DNA of 64,000 nt from Erwinia pyri (GTDB taxonomy: Bacteria > Pseudomonadota > Gammaproteobacteria > Enterobacterales > Enterobacteriaceae). The DNA is taken from contig NZ_CP132353.1 of the NCBI RefSeq assembly GCF_030758455.1, positions 2,170,001-2,234,000 of the forward strand, read 5' to 3'. Positions 39,803 to 48,226 of this stretch are shown here, piece after piece; within the stretch, counting starts at the first letter, position 1; every line of letters begins with the position of its first letter. The position numbers were made by a program, and so were the translations under genes. Below the pieces are notes generated by a model, which was not told the DNA's origin, searched no databases, and saw only the letters and a list, made by a program, of their open reading frames with translations.

Positions 39803-39839
39803 TCTTATCTCCTGGTAGGGTTTTATTATTTAAGCAGGG

Positions 39840-40877
39840 TTAATCGCGTTGTTGTTTACGCGAAGGGTCGAGCAATACAGCCACTACAATCAGGCCGCCT
39901 TTGATAATCTGTTGGTAATAGGACTGCACCCCCAGCAGATCGAGGCCATTATTCATTACCCCGATAATCAGCACGCCGAAGAAGGTGCCCACCAGCGTCC
40001 CGACGCCACCAGCCATGCTGGTGCCGCCAATAACCACAGCTGCGATGGCATCCAGCTCATAACCAGCACCGGCGCTGGTCTGGGCAGAGCCGGTGCGGGC
40101 AGTAAGGATCAAGCCAGCAACGCCTGCCAGGGCGGCACAGAGGGTATAAACCAGCACCTTAATGCGCACCACGCTGATGCCGGAGGTGCGGGCGCTTTTG
40201 GGATTACCGCCCACGGCATAGACGTAGCGGCCAAAGATAGTTTTATTGAGCAGCAGCCAGGCGAGACCAAACAGCACCACGAAGATAATTACCGGTACCG
40301 GAATAGCGACGACGTAGCCATTCCCCAGCCAGCGGAAGTCGCTGTTAAGCTGTGAAACCGGGTTTCCATCGGTAGTAAGCATCGCCAGGCCACGGGCGGC
40401 CGAAAGCATGCCCATAGTGACGATAAAGGGTTGCAGACGATAGCGAGCCAGTACCGTGCCGTTAATCAGCCCGCAGACGATGCCGATCCCCAGCGCGATT
40501 ATCAGCGGCATCATCACCGCATGCGCGGTATCGCCAATCGCCAGTCCGCTGTTATTGGTGGCAAAGCGCGCGGCGACTATGCCGCTTAACGCCAGTACCG
40601 AACCCACAGAGAGATCCACACCCGCGGTGATAATCACGAAAGTCATGCCGATGGCAAGAATGCCGTTGATCGATACCTGACGCAGGACGATCAGCATGTT
40701 TTCATTACTGATAAAGTAGTTGCTGCTCCAGGCGCCCTTTGCCACCTGCACCTCGCCAATTGCCGCCACAATTAGGCAGAGCACAAAGAAGGCGATAATG
40801 ATGCCGTACTTATGCATACGGCGTTTGTTACGCGTGAAAAACGAAATCCCGGGTGTTATTGAATGTGTACCGTTCAT
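39840..40877 (-). CDS. sugar ABC transporter permease, block 2
   Basis: 345-residue membrane protein of the RbsC type with about nine to ten hydrophobic segments. Marker segments are FVIITAGVDLSVGSVLALSGIV, GRYVYAVGGNPKSARTSGI (coupling loop) and AIAAVVIGGTSMAGGVGTLVGTFFGVLIIG. It starts 15 bases after the ATPase stop. Confidence 0.93.
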   Translation of the reverse strand: MNGTHSITPGISFFTRNKRRMHKYGIIIAFFVLCLIVAAIGEVQVAKGAWSSNYFISNENMLIVLRQVSINGILAIGMTFVIITAGVDLSVGSVLALSGIVAARFATNNSGLAIGDTAHAVMMPLIIALGIGIVCGLINGTVLARYRLQPFIVTMGMLSAARGLAMLTTDGNPVSQLNSDFRWLGNGYVVAIPVPVIIFVVLFGLAWLLLNKTIFGRYVYAVGGNPKSARTSGISVVRIKVLVYTLCAALAGVAGLILTARTGSAQTSAGAGYELDAIAAVVIGGTSMAGGVGTLVGTFFGVLIIGVMNNGLDLLGVQSYYQQIIKGGLIVVAVLLDPSRKQQRD

Positions 40878-40892
40878 CTTATTATCTCTCTG

Positions 40893-42398
40893 TTATACCG
40901 CCAGCTTCATCAGCCCGGCCTGGGTAGCCTGCGCCGCAGTGAGTTCTCCGGCTAACTCTCCGTCGCGAAACACCAGAATGCGATCGCTCATGCCGATGAT
41001 TTCCGACAGTTCGGACGAAACCATGATGATCCCTTTGTTCCTGAGGGCAAATTCCGACATAAAGCGATAGATCTCTTTCTTGGCGCCTACGTCGATGCCG
41101 CGCGTGGGCTCATCCAGCAGAAGAACGTCAGGATCGAGCAGCGCCCAGCGTCCCAGCACCACCTTCTGCTGATTACCGCCGCTGAGATTACCCACTATCT
41201 GATCCCCGTCCGGCGTTTTGACGTTAAAGCGCTTAATCATCTGACTGGCACGCTCCCTCTCCTGCTTCTCATTGATAAAGCCCGAACGGCTGATGGCGCC
41301 AAAAGAGGAAATATTGATGTTCTCGCTGACCGAGCGACACAGCACCAGGCCGGTCTGTTTGCGATCTTCGGTGACATAGGCGATCCCGCATTTGATCGCC
41401 TCTTTTGGCGAGTGGCGACCCAGAGTGGTATTGCCCAGCTGAATGGTGCCGCTGTCGGCATGGTTGATGCCAAATACCAGGTCGAGAAATTCGCTGCGCC
41501 CCGACCCGACAAGGCCATAGATCCCCAGGATCTCGCCGCGTTTCAGATGCAGGCTGATATCCTTGATCTTGTTACGCCAGCAGAGGTTTTTAACCTCCAT
41601 CATCACCTCTTCCCCCGGCTGATTGAACTTGGCAAATTCGCTGTCATACTCCCCGCCGATGATATGTTCAATCAGCTGCTCTCTGGTGATATCGGCGATA
41701 AATCCCTCATGGATATAGGCGCCGTCACGGAAGATGGTGTAGCTGTCTGCGATCTGGAATATTTCCGACAGCCGGTGCGAGACATAAATAATTCCCTTAC
41801 CTTTCTCTGCCAGCCGGGTGATGGTCTGGAAGATCTTCTGCACGTCCTCTTCACCGATAGCCGATGTGGGTTCATCCATGATGATGATGTCAGCGTTCGC
41901 ATGTGAGAGCGCCTTGGCGATCTCAACCAGCTGCTGCTCGGCAACACTCAGGTTGCGCAATTTCTCGGTGGCAGAGATATGAAAATCCAGCTCCTGCAAC
42001 AGCTCCCGGGTACGTTGATTCAGAGTGGTGAAATCAACAAAACCGAGACGGCGCGGCTCGCGGCCCAGCCAGATATTTTCCGCTACGGTGAGATCGGGAA
42101 TGGCACTCAGCTCCTGCTGTACAATCGCCACGCCTGCGGCCAGCGCATCTTTAGGGTGATGAAACTCGCAGCGTTCGCCGTTAATGAAAATGCTGCCGCC
42201 ATCGGGTTGGATAAAGCCCATCAGAATACTCAGGAAGGTGGATTTCCCGGCGCCATTGCCACCACAGAGCGCATGGATGGAACCACGGCGCAGGGCGAAC
42301 TCGGCGTTTTTCAGTGCCACCACCGGGCCAAACGCTTTTTTTACGCCGGTCACTTCCAGCAGATAAGCGGGTTGTTTAGTTTGCGGATCGCGCGTCAC
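40893..42398 (-). CDS. sugar ABC transporter duplicated ATPase, block 2
   Basis: 501 residues, two nucleotide-binding halves: GGNGAGKST, LSVAEQQLVEI and DIIIMDEPTSAI in the first; degenerate GLVGSGRSE, LSGGNQQKVV and DVLLLDEPTRGID in the second. RbsA/XylG type. Its start is a GTG (42398) that overlaps the kinase stop as GTGA, with GGAGG seven bases upstream, so it is translated in step with the kinase. Confidence 0.93.
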   Translation of the reverse strand: MTRDPQTKQPAYLLEVTGVKKAFGPVVALKNAEFALRRGSIHALCGGNGAGKSTFLSILMGFIQPDGGSIFINGERCEFHHPKDALAAGVAIVQQELSAIPDLTVAENIWLGREPRRLGFVDFTTLNQRTRELLQELDFHISATEKLRNLSVAEQQLVEIAKALSHANADIIIMDEPTSAIGEEDVQKIFQTITRLAEKGKGIIYVSHRLSEIFQIADSYTIFRDGAYIHEGFIADITREQLIEHIIGGEYDSEFAKFNQPGEEVMMEVKNLCWRNKIKDISLHLKRGEILGIYGLVGSGRSEFLDLVFGINHADSGTIQLGNTTLGRHSPKEAIKCGIAYVTEDRKQTGLVLCRSVSENINISSFGAISRSGFINEKQERERASQMIKRFNVKTPDGDQIVGNLSGGNQQKVVLGRWALLDPDVLLLDEPTRGIDVGAKKEIYRFMSEFALRNKGIIMVSSELSEIIGMSDRILVFRDGELAGELTAAQATQAGLMKLAV

Positions 42399-43912
42399 AG
42401 TTGAACCTCCGGGTATGCCTGCTGCAGGCGTTGCAGGTAACGCTGATAACGTTGCTCATACTGCGCCTGATGCTCAGTATCAGGGGCTGTTCGGGTTGCT
42501 TCATCAAGCGAGACGAAACGCTGGCAAAGGTGACTGAGCAAGCGCTCTGCTTCCTGCGCGGGATCCTCCGCCAGCGCTGTGGCCCACATTGCCTGAATGG
42601 CTCCCCCCAGCGCCGCTGTCTCTTTCACGTTAAGACAGACCACCGGACAGCCCATAACATCCGCCACAATCTGCCGCCAGAGCGGGCTGCGGGCGCCGCC
42701 GCCGGTCAGACGAATTTCACGTGCTTCAATGCCCTGGCGACGGAACAGCTCTATGCCATAGCGCAGACCATAGGTAGCGCTCTCCACTACCGCCATGCAG
42801 AGATTGGCGCGGGTAAAGTTGTCGCTGTCCAGGTTATGCAGGCTGGCGCGGGCAGCAGGTAGTTGCGGCACACGCTCGCCGTTAAAGAAGGGCAGCATCT
42901 CCAGGCCGCCAGCGCCAGGCGCTGCCTGAGCCAGCAGTTGGTTAAAGCCTGTGACATCCTCCTCCAGCAGCGACTGTACTGAAGTGGTTGCAGAGGTAAC
43001 ATTCATGGTGCAGATAAGCGGCAGCCAGCCGTTGGTACTGGAACAGAAACCGGCAATCATTTCTGACTCCGCCACTACCGGTGTACCGGACCAGGCGAAC
43101 AGCGTACCCGACGTCCCCAGACTCATGGTCACGGTGCCGGTAGCGATATTACCGGAGCCGATAGCCGCCATCATGTTGTCGCCGCCGCCGGTGGCCACGC
43201 GTGTGGCAGTAGAGAGACCCAGACTCTGCGCCGCTTGCGGACGCAGCCTGCCAATACAGCTTTCCGCGCTTTTTAGCGGCGGCAGCGCATTCCACAGCCG
43301 GCCGCTACTGTCGATCAGATCTACGGTACGCCGGTCCCACTCACGGGTGCGGACGTTCAGCAGCCCGGTACCCGAGGCATCGCCATATTCCGCCACGCGT
43401 TCGCCGGTAAGCCAGAAGTTGAGATAATCGTGCGGGAGCAGCACCGTGTGCAAACGTGCCCAAAGCTCGGGATGCTGTTGTTTAAACCAGATGATTTTCG
43501 AGGCGGTATAGCCCGTCGCCACCATCACACCAAGCTGCGCCAGTGAGCCCTGCACACCACCCAGCTGCGCCAGCAGCGCTTCATTTTCCGCAGCGGTTTC
43601 GGTGTCGCACCACAGCTTGACGCTGTGTAGCACGTTGCCCTGTTCATCCAACGGGACAAAACCGTGCTGCTGACCGGAAACACCGAGCGCGATAATCTGA
43701 TGCGGATCTACTCCTGCCGCAGCGACTGCCTGATGAAACGCGGCAATAAGCGCCTCAATCCACCAGCCAGCTTCCTGCTCCCGACGACCGTTCGAGTCGC
43801 TGATGAGACGGTGAGCAGCGCTGCCCTCACCGAGGATCGCACCCTGCTCGCTGTCGACAATCACCACCTTGGTGCCTTGTGTACCACAGTCAATGCCAGC
43901 ATAGAGCGACAT
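42395..43912 (-). CDS. FGGY-family carbohydrate kinase, probable xylulokinase
   Basis: 505 residues of the hexokinase/actin fold. The N-terminal phosphate loop is AGIDCGTQGTKVVIVD, GVSGQQHGFVPLD follows as in XylB, GGGDNMMAAIGSG is the second phosphate segment, and TGGGARSPLWRQIVADVMG the adenosine motif. The closest pattern is D-xylulokinase, which makes D-xylulose 5-phosphate in the cytoplasm; other ketopentoses cannot be excluded. It begins 3 bases after the dehydrogenase stop and overlaps the ATPase start. It might also serve the kinase-less block 1. Confidence 0.88.
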   Translation of the reverse strand: MSLYAGIDCGTQGTKVVIVDSEQGAILGEGSAAHRLISDSNGRREQEAGWWIEALIAAFHQAVAAAGVDPHQIIALGVSGQQHGFVPLDEQGNVLHSVKLWCDTETAAENEALLAQLGGVQGSLAQLGVMVATGYTASKIIWFKQQHPELWARLHTVLLPHDYLNFWLTGERVAEYGDASGTGLLNVRTREWDRRTVDLIDSSGRLWNALPPLKSAESCIGRLRPQAAQSLGLSTATRVATGGGDNMMAAIGSGNIATGTVTMSLGTSGTLFAWSGTPVVAESEMIAGFCSSTNGWLPLICTMNVTSATTSVQSLLEEDVTGFNQLLAQAAPGAGGLEMLPFFNGERVPQLPAARASLHNLDSDNFTRANLCMAVVESATYGLRYGIELFRRQGIEAREIRLTGGGARSPLWRQIVADVMGCPVVCLNVKETAALGGAIQAMWATALAEDPAQEAERLLSHLCQRFVSLDEATRTAPDTEHQAQYEQRYQRYLQRLQQAYPEVQL

Positions 43913-43915
43913 GTG

Positions 43916-44950
43916 TTACTCCATTTCCAGCATGATTTTGATGTCAGAGGCGTTTCCCGCAGCGGCGCGTTCAAAGGCGGCAACGCTTTCTGAGAATTTA
44001 TAGGTCTTACTGATCAGTGGCTGAATACGCAGCTTGCCGCTGCTTAACAGACGCAAAGTACGTGGGTACATGTTGGCGTAGCGGAAAATCGTTTTGAAGG
44101 TGATCTCTTTCGCCTGCGCGGCCACGATATCCATCGGAGCTGCATCAATTGGCATGCCGACCAGCACTGCGGTAGCGCCTGGCGCAGCATGTTGCGCCAG
44201 AGTGGCAATCGCCGGTTTGGCGCCACTGCACTCAAACACAAGGTCAGCACCGTTGCCGCTGGTTAGCTCCGCTACTTTGGCTGCCAGGTCACCGTTTTTG
44301 ATATTTACCGCATGCAGGCCATCATATTCAGCGGCGACCGCCAGCTTCTCATCAAACAGATCGCAAATGATGACGTCTGAACAGCCGCCTGCCAGCGCGG
44401 CCAGCGCCGTCACCACGCCGATGGGACCCGCGCCAATGACCAGCGCAATATCACCCGGCTTAATTCCCGCTTTGGTGGCGGCATGCATGCCAATCGCCAG
44501 TGGCTCAACCATGGCGCCTTCAGCAAAGCTGACGTTATCCGGGAGCTTAAAAGTGAACGAGCCGGGATGAATAACAGTTTCCCGCAGGCAACCATGTACT
44601 GGCGGTGTAGCCCAGAAACGCACGGCGGGGTCAAGATTGTAGATACCGGCGCGTGACTGGGCTGAATTCGCATCCGGGATACCCGGCTCCATGCAGACGC
44701 GATCTCCGGGCTTAACATGAGTGACATTTTTGCCCGTCGCCAGCACCACGCCGGAGGCTTCGTGACCGAGCACCATCGGTGCTTCCACCACGAAAGGACC
44801 GATACGACCATGCTGATAGTAGTGAACGTCGCTGCCGCAAATGCCTACGGAATGGATTTTAATCTCGACATCGTTGTCACCCAGCGTTTCATTAAATTCA
44901 CGCTCTTCGATAGCAATTTTTCCCGCTTCTGCCAGAACTAACGCTTTCAT
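43916..44950 (-). CDS. zinc-dependent polyol dehydrogenase (xylitol/L-iditol type)
   Basis: 344-residue medium-chain dehydrogenase. Catalytic zinc residues: Cys in VGICGSDVHYY and His-Glu in LGHEASGVV; the NAD fold has ALVIGAGPIGVVTALAAL. The structural zinc cysteines are reduced (EPGIPDANSAQSRAG where four Cys usually stand), as in many sorbitol/xylitol dehydrogenases. It most likely oxidises xylitol or a similar polyol to D-xylulose, which the next gene phosphorylates. GGGAGCG lies before ATG 44950. First gene of the minus-strand unit, next to two LacI-type operators. Confidence 0.87.
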   Translation of the reverse strand: MKALVLAEAGKIAIEEREFNETLGDNDVEIKIHSVGICGSDVHYYQHGRIGPFVVEAPMVLGHEASGVVLATGKNVTHVKPGDRVCMEPGIPDANSAQSRAGIYNLDPAVRFWATPPVHGCLRETVIHPGSFTFKLPDNVSFAEGAMVEPLAIGMHAATKAGIKPGDIALVIGAGPIGVVTALAALAGGCSDVIICDLFDEKLAVAAEYDGLHAVNIKNGDLAAKVAELTSGNGADLVFECSGAKPAIATLAQHAAPGATAVLVGMPIDAAPMDIVAAQAKEITFKTIFRYANMYPRTLRLLSSGKLRIQPLISKTYKFSESVAAFERAAAGNASDIKIMLEME

Positions 44951-44973
44951 ATACGCTCCCGGTAAAGTCATTT

Positions 44974-44993
44974 TAATGGTATCGGTATCATTT
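44974..44993. promoter_or_regulatory. LacI-type operator 1
   Basis: TAATGGTATCGGTATCATTT, an imperfect copy of the perfect palindrome at 45133. It lies 24 bases upstream of the dehydrogenase start, where binding would block transcription of the minus-strand unit. Confidence 0.68.
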
Positions 44994-45092
44994 AACTGCG
45001 GCGATACTGGCGGAAAAAATGCTGCAAATCTGTGATGCTTGTTAAATATTCGTCAAATAGGTAATTAACACCAGGGCCCGTGAGGAGAGAAC

Positions 45093-45108
45093 ATTGATAG
45101 CGATCACA
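45093..45108. promoter_or_regulatory. possible CRP site
   Basis: ATTGA-N6-TCACA has a perfect right half and a 3/5 left half of the CRP consensus. It stands between the two operators of the divergent promoter. Catabolite control of this block would be expected. Confidence 0.35.
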
Positions 45109-45132
45109 GATTATACCTGCCAGGCCCGTGTC

Positions 45133-45152
45133 TAATGGTATCGATACCATTA
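45133..45152. promoter_or_regulatory. LacI-type operator 2
   Basis: TAATGGTATCGATACCATTA is a perfect 20-bp palindrome with the central CG usual for LacI-family sites. It ends 17 bases before the isomerase start. Centre-to-centre distance to operator 1 is 159 bp, compatible with looping. Confidence 0.78.
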
Positions 45153-45169
45153 CCCTGAGTGAGAAAATA

Positions 45170-45706
45170 ATGAGCCACGCCAATGATTACCTGCAACGCA
45201 CGCTGAATATTTTGCAACAGGCTACTATTCTGCTCACCGAAGATGAGCAACAGCGGATTGAAATCGCCACGTTTGGTCTGCCCGATTACCCTGTTTCCGG
45301 CCTGCAACTGCTGACCTATGTGAACTCTCCGCGCTACTGCGCCAAGGAACTGGTGCTGTTTCCCGGACAGACCTGCCCCGAGCATCTGCACCCGCCGTTT
45401 GCAGGGACGCCAGGTAAACAGGAAACCTTCCGCTGCCGCTGGGGCGAGGTCTGGCTGTTTGTTGATGACAACAGTCTGGCGCAGAGTGATGGCAATATGG
45501 CCTGCCGTGTACCGGAAGGCAGTGAAGCCTGGTACACCTGCACAGGCTACGTCTTACTGCGTCTAGGCGAGCAGTACACCATTGCGCCCAATACTCGCCA
45601 CTGGTTCCAGGCCGGAAAGTCAGGGGCGGTAGTTTCAGAGTTCTCATCCGAAAGCCGTGATGAGCTGGATATTTTTACCGATCCCCGCGTTAACCGGCTG
45701 GCATGA
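45170..45706 (+). CDS. D-lyxose isomerase-like cupin
   Basis: 178 residues of the D-lyxose/D-mannose isomerase cupin family. Metal ligands are visible as His-x-His in CPEHLHPP, Glu in GKQETFRCRWGEVWL and His in IAPNTRHWFQAG. The reaction is D-lyxose to D-xylulose, which feeds the kinase encoded on the other strand. ATG 45170 (MSHAND) is chosen: the frame is open upstream, but that part contains the operator. The LacI regulator follows 83 bases downstream. Confidence 0.83.
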   Translation: MSHANDYLQRTLNILQQATILLTEDEQQRIEIATFGLPDYPVSGLQLLTYVNSPRYCAKELVLFPGQTCPEHLHPPFAGTPGKQETFRCRWGEVWLFVDDNSLAQSDGNMACRVPEGSEAWYTCTGYVLLRLGEQYTIAPNTRHWFQAGKSGAVVSEFSSESRDELDIFTDPRVNRLA

Positions 45707-45789
45707 AAAACAGCGTTCGCTTCATCAGTAAAGATCTGTCATGATTCAAAAATGATACAAAATGATGTATTTTAACCAAGGAGCTGAAT

Positions 45790-46791
45790 TTGGCAGCAGG
45801 TCGGGGACGAAAGGCGACGCTGGCAAGCGTCGCCGCGCAGGCGAACGTCAGTAAAATTACCGCTTCGCGGGCATTTTCACAGCCTGAGAAAGTGCATCCG
45901 GAAACGTTGCAACGCATACGCGATACGGCGGAACAGCTTGGCTATGTAATGAATACTGCTGCCCGCAACCTGCGGGCGAAGGCCAGTAAAACTATCGGTA
46001 TCGTCAATCCTGATATGGCTAATCCTTTTTTTGGCGGCCTGACGCGGCTGATGACGCTTGAAGCGCAAAAGATGGGTTACGACACGCTGGTGTTTGACTC
46101 CTATGAGTCGCAGGAGGCGGAAGATCGCATTATCGACAAGCTGATCGGTTATAACGTGGATGCCATTATTCTGTCGGTTATTTCCAACGATCTTAATTAC
46201 CATCCAGCGTATATGAAGCGGCTGGAAATTCTTAACATTCCGGTAGTGCTGGTCGATCGCGAACTGCAGGCGTCACATTGCAGCGGGGTCTATATCGATA
46301 ACCTGGACTGCGGTTTACAGACCGGACGCTGGCTGCTGGAGCAAAAAGCACAGCGCGTGGTGGTTGTTTCCGGGCCAGAAAATTCTAATGTGGCGCGAGA
46401 AAGGGTAACGGGTTTACAGGCGGCTTTGCAGGGTAAAGTAGCCTCATTTGAAGTGCTGTATGCCGATTTCTTTATGGATGTCGCCTGGCAGGAGACCAGT
46501 CGCTGGCTTAACAGCAATGACGCACCGGACTATTTTGTCGGCTGCAATAACCAGATTTCCCTTGGCATTGTTAAAGCCTGTATTGAGCACAGGCTGCAAC
46601 TTATGAAGCAGGTTAAATTGTTCAGCATTGACGATGTGTCGCACGCCGGAATTTATGGTTTCCATTTCCCCTGCATTACGCACGATCTGCAGGAGATTGC
46701 CTGGCAGGCTCTCAATCTGGCTGTCCGCCGCGTGGCAGACAGTGACAGCAAACCAGGGAAAGTGATTGTACGCGGTAAGGTGGTGTCATAA
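45790..46791 (+). CDS. LacI-family repressor of sugar block 2
   Basis: 333 residues. The start is a TTG (45790) with AAGGAG about 6 bases upstream and no ATG at a fitting place. The LacI headpiece ATLASVAAQANVSKITASRAFSQPEKVHPETLQRI is at residues 9-43, with the hinge helix around AARNLRAKAS, then a ribose-binding-like effector domain (IGIVNPDMANPFFGGLTRLM). Downstream of the isomerase and near two operators of LacI form, so it should be the block's repressor. The effector is likely a pentitol or pentulose. Confidence 0.9.
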   Translation: MAAGRGRKATLASVAAQANVSKITASRAFSQPEKVHPETLQRIRDTAEQLGYVMNTAARNLRAKASKTIGIVNPDMANPFFGGLTRLMTLEAQKMGYDTLVFDSYESQEAEDRIIDKLIGYNVDAIILSVISNDLNYHPAYMKRLEILNIPVVLVDRELQASHCSGVYIDNLDCGLQTGRWLLEQKAQRVVVVSGPENSNVARERVTGLQAALQGKVASFEVLYADFFMDVAWQETSRWLNSNDAPDYFVGCNNQISLGIVKACIEHRLQLMKQVKLFSIDDVSHAGIYGFHFPCITHDLQEIAWQALNLAVRRVADSDSKPGKVIVRGKVVS

Positions 46792-46889
46792 GTAAACCGA
46801 TCGCCGGAAGCGGTTAACAGTTCTGAAAAGTGTTAAGCCTCATCCTGATGGCTGTCAGATCGATTTACAAACACCCCGATACCGTAGAA

Positions 46890-46915
46890 ATAAAAAAGCC
46901 GCACTCCGGTGCGGC
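46890..46915 (-). terminator. terminator of the antirepressor-like gene
   Basis: GCCGCAC (46898-46904) pairs with GTGCGGC (46909-46915) around TCCG; on the minus strand six T follow. It may also serve the lacI-type gene on the plus strand. Confidence 0.85.
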
Positions 46916-46983
46916 CTTTACTACTCGCGGTTAATGCCTGGCAATGATTATTCCCCACTCCCGGTACCCTCACCACGCAACCT

Positions 46984-47691
46984 CTATGCCGCAGCGCCTT
47001 TAGGCTGGGCTGAAACGTGGCCTGCCCACAGGCTGGCAACCCATTTCACCCCTTTGGAGGTGAAGCGCGCCTGAGAAAAGGCGTGTTGGTTTTCTCCCAC
47101 GCCAGAGTGCAGCGTGAAGTAACCGGCCTGCAGATGGTGATGCTGCGGTGTCAGCGTGCCTTTGGCGCGGTACATAATATTGCGCTCAAGCAGGAACTGG
47201 CGGAACTCCGGCTCTTTTACTTTGAGCAGTTTACAGAGCTGACGAAAGCCGAGAGAATCCTGGACCTCCATAAAACTGTCAAAGAATGCCGCCTTTGGGG
47301 CAGAGAGCGCCAGCTGCTGCTCGGCAGCCTGACGCTGCTCAAACTGCTCAGCCCAGGCGCGTGCCGCTTCGGCCGGATTGGTGAAGTCAGGCAAATGAGT
47401 GGTTTTTTCGCGATCCTGCCAGCGGTCCAGAACCTCAGCCGTAAAGCCTGGCGATAAACGGGCGACCGCCAACAGCGAATCTCGTTTATTCAGGCGATAT
47501 TCCTGACGCAGTTCCCCTTCTCGCTCATAGTCATTAACGATAATGGGCTGCGACAGACGCTGGGCCGTTTCCAGACTTTTAAATAACCGCTTAACTTCTC
47601 CATGCGTGATGCCGGTCATCTCAGCCAGTTCACGGCTGCTCATTGTGACCGATTGTTCCAACGATTTAAGGCTTTCAGTCGAAATCATCAT
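46984..47691 (-). CDS. phage antirepressor-type protein (Rha/KilAC)
   Basis: 235 residues. The N-terminal part (TMSSRELAEMTGITHGEVKRLFKSLE, then EYRLNKRDSLLAVARLSPGFTAEVLDRW) is the Rha-type segment of phage regulatory proteins, and the C-terminal part (FRQLCKLLKVKEPEFRQFLLERNIMYRAKGTLTPQHHHLQAGYFTLH) is a KilAC/ANT domain found in antirepressors. No other phage gene lies around it, so it is an orphan. GAGGGG stands 7 bases before the ATG and a palindrome GGGTTAACCC (47692-47701) directly abuts the start. A LexA-type box lies at 47753-47768. It may free prophage repressors elsewhere after DNA damage. Confidence 0.83.
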   Translation of the reverse strand: MMISTESLKSLEQSVTMSSRELAEMTGITHGEVKRLFKSLETAQRLSQPIIVNDYEREGELRQEYRLNKRDSLLAVARLSPGFTAEVLDRWQDREKTTHLPDFTNPAEAARAWAEQFEQRQAAEQQLALSAPKAAFFDSFMEVQDSLGFRQLCKLLKVKEPEFRQFLLERNIMYRAKGTLTPQHHHLQAGYFTLHSGVGENQHAFSQARFTSKGVKWVASLWAGHVSAQPKGAAA

Positions 47692-47739
47692 GGGTTAACC
47701 CCTCACTAACCTTACCAATACCCAGCGGGCAGTAGGATT

Positions 47740-47768
47740 ATTATACAAATACCTGTTTAGATATCCAG
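47740..47768 (-). promoter_or_regulatory. promoter with LexA-type SOS box
   Basis: On the minus strand, TACTGGATATCTAAACAG contains CTG-N10-CAG (47753-47768) and agrees with the LexA consensus in 13 of 16 core positions. A perfect TATAAT lies 7 bases downstream (47740-47745), about 50 bases before the antirepressor start. Bound LexA would cover the -35 region. Confidence 0.65.
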
Positions 47769-48226
47769 TATTTTTTTTGAGCGATGTTATAACTGGAGTT
47801 TGTAATGTAAACAGGCTCTGGTGATGAGATGACTCAGCTATTGTGGACGCTGTTGCCCAATCGGCTGCCAGCTCCTTTGCGAGGGGGCCTGCCGGCACCC
47901 TAACCGTTACGCGTTTAGCTAATTATTTTTGCTATCCCGGCGTGATAATCATGCTTTCCAGATTTTCGCCACTATTCATAAATCCCGTGAACGATTAGGG
48001 TGAGGTCATCTTAAGCGGGGTAACACCTTCCTGAGTATAAAATCAGAAAAAGAAGTTTCCTGTTTGTTCCGAAAAGGAACGCATTTCCTGGCTTTTTTGC
48101 CCGCGGGCAGGCTGTTATCACCAGAGGGAACGGGCCGTTTTAACCGGCCTGCAAACCGATCCGTCATCCGGCAATGTTGAGTGGTGCTGATGACTAGCAT
48201 GCCAAAATTATGAACAGAGGTTATCT
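47769..48226. other. intergenic region before the Ig-repeat gene
   Basis: No gene supported; short frames here have no recognisable product. The last 20 bases hold the ribosome site CAGAGGTT of the Ig-repeat gene. Confidence 0.4.
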
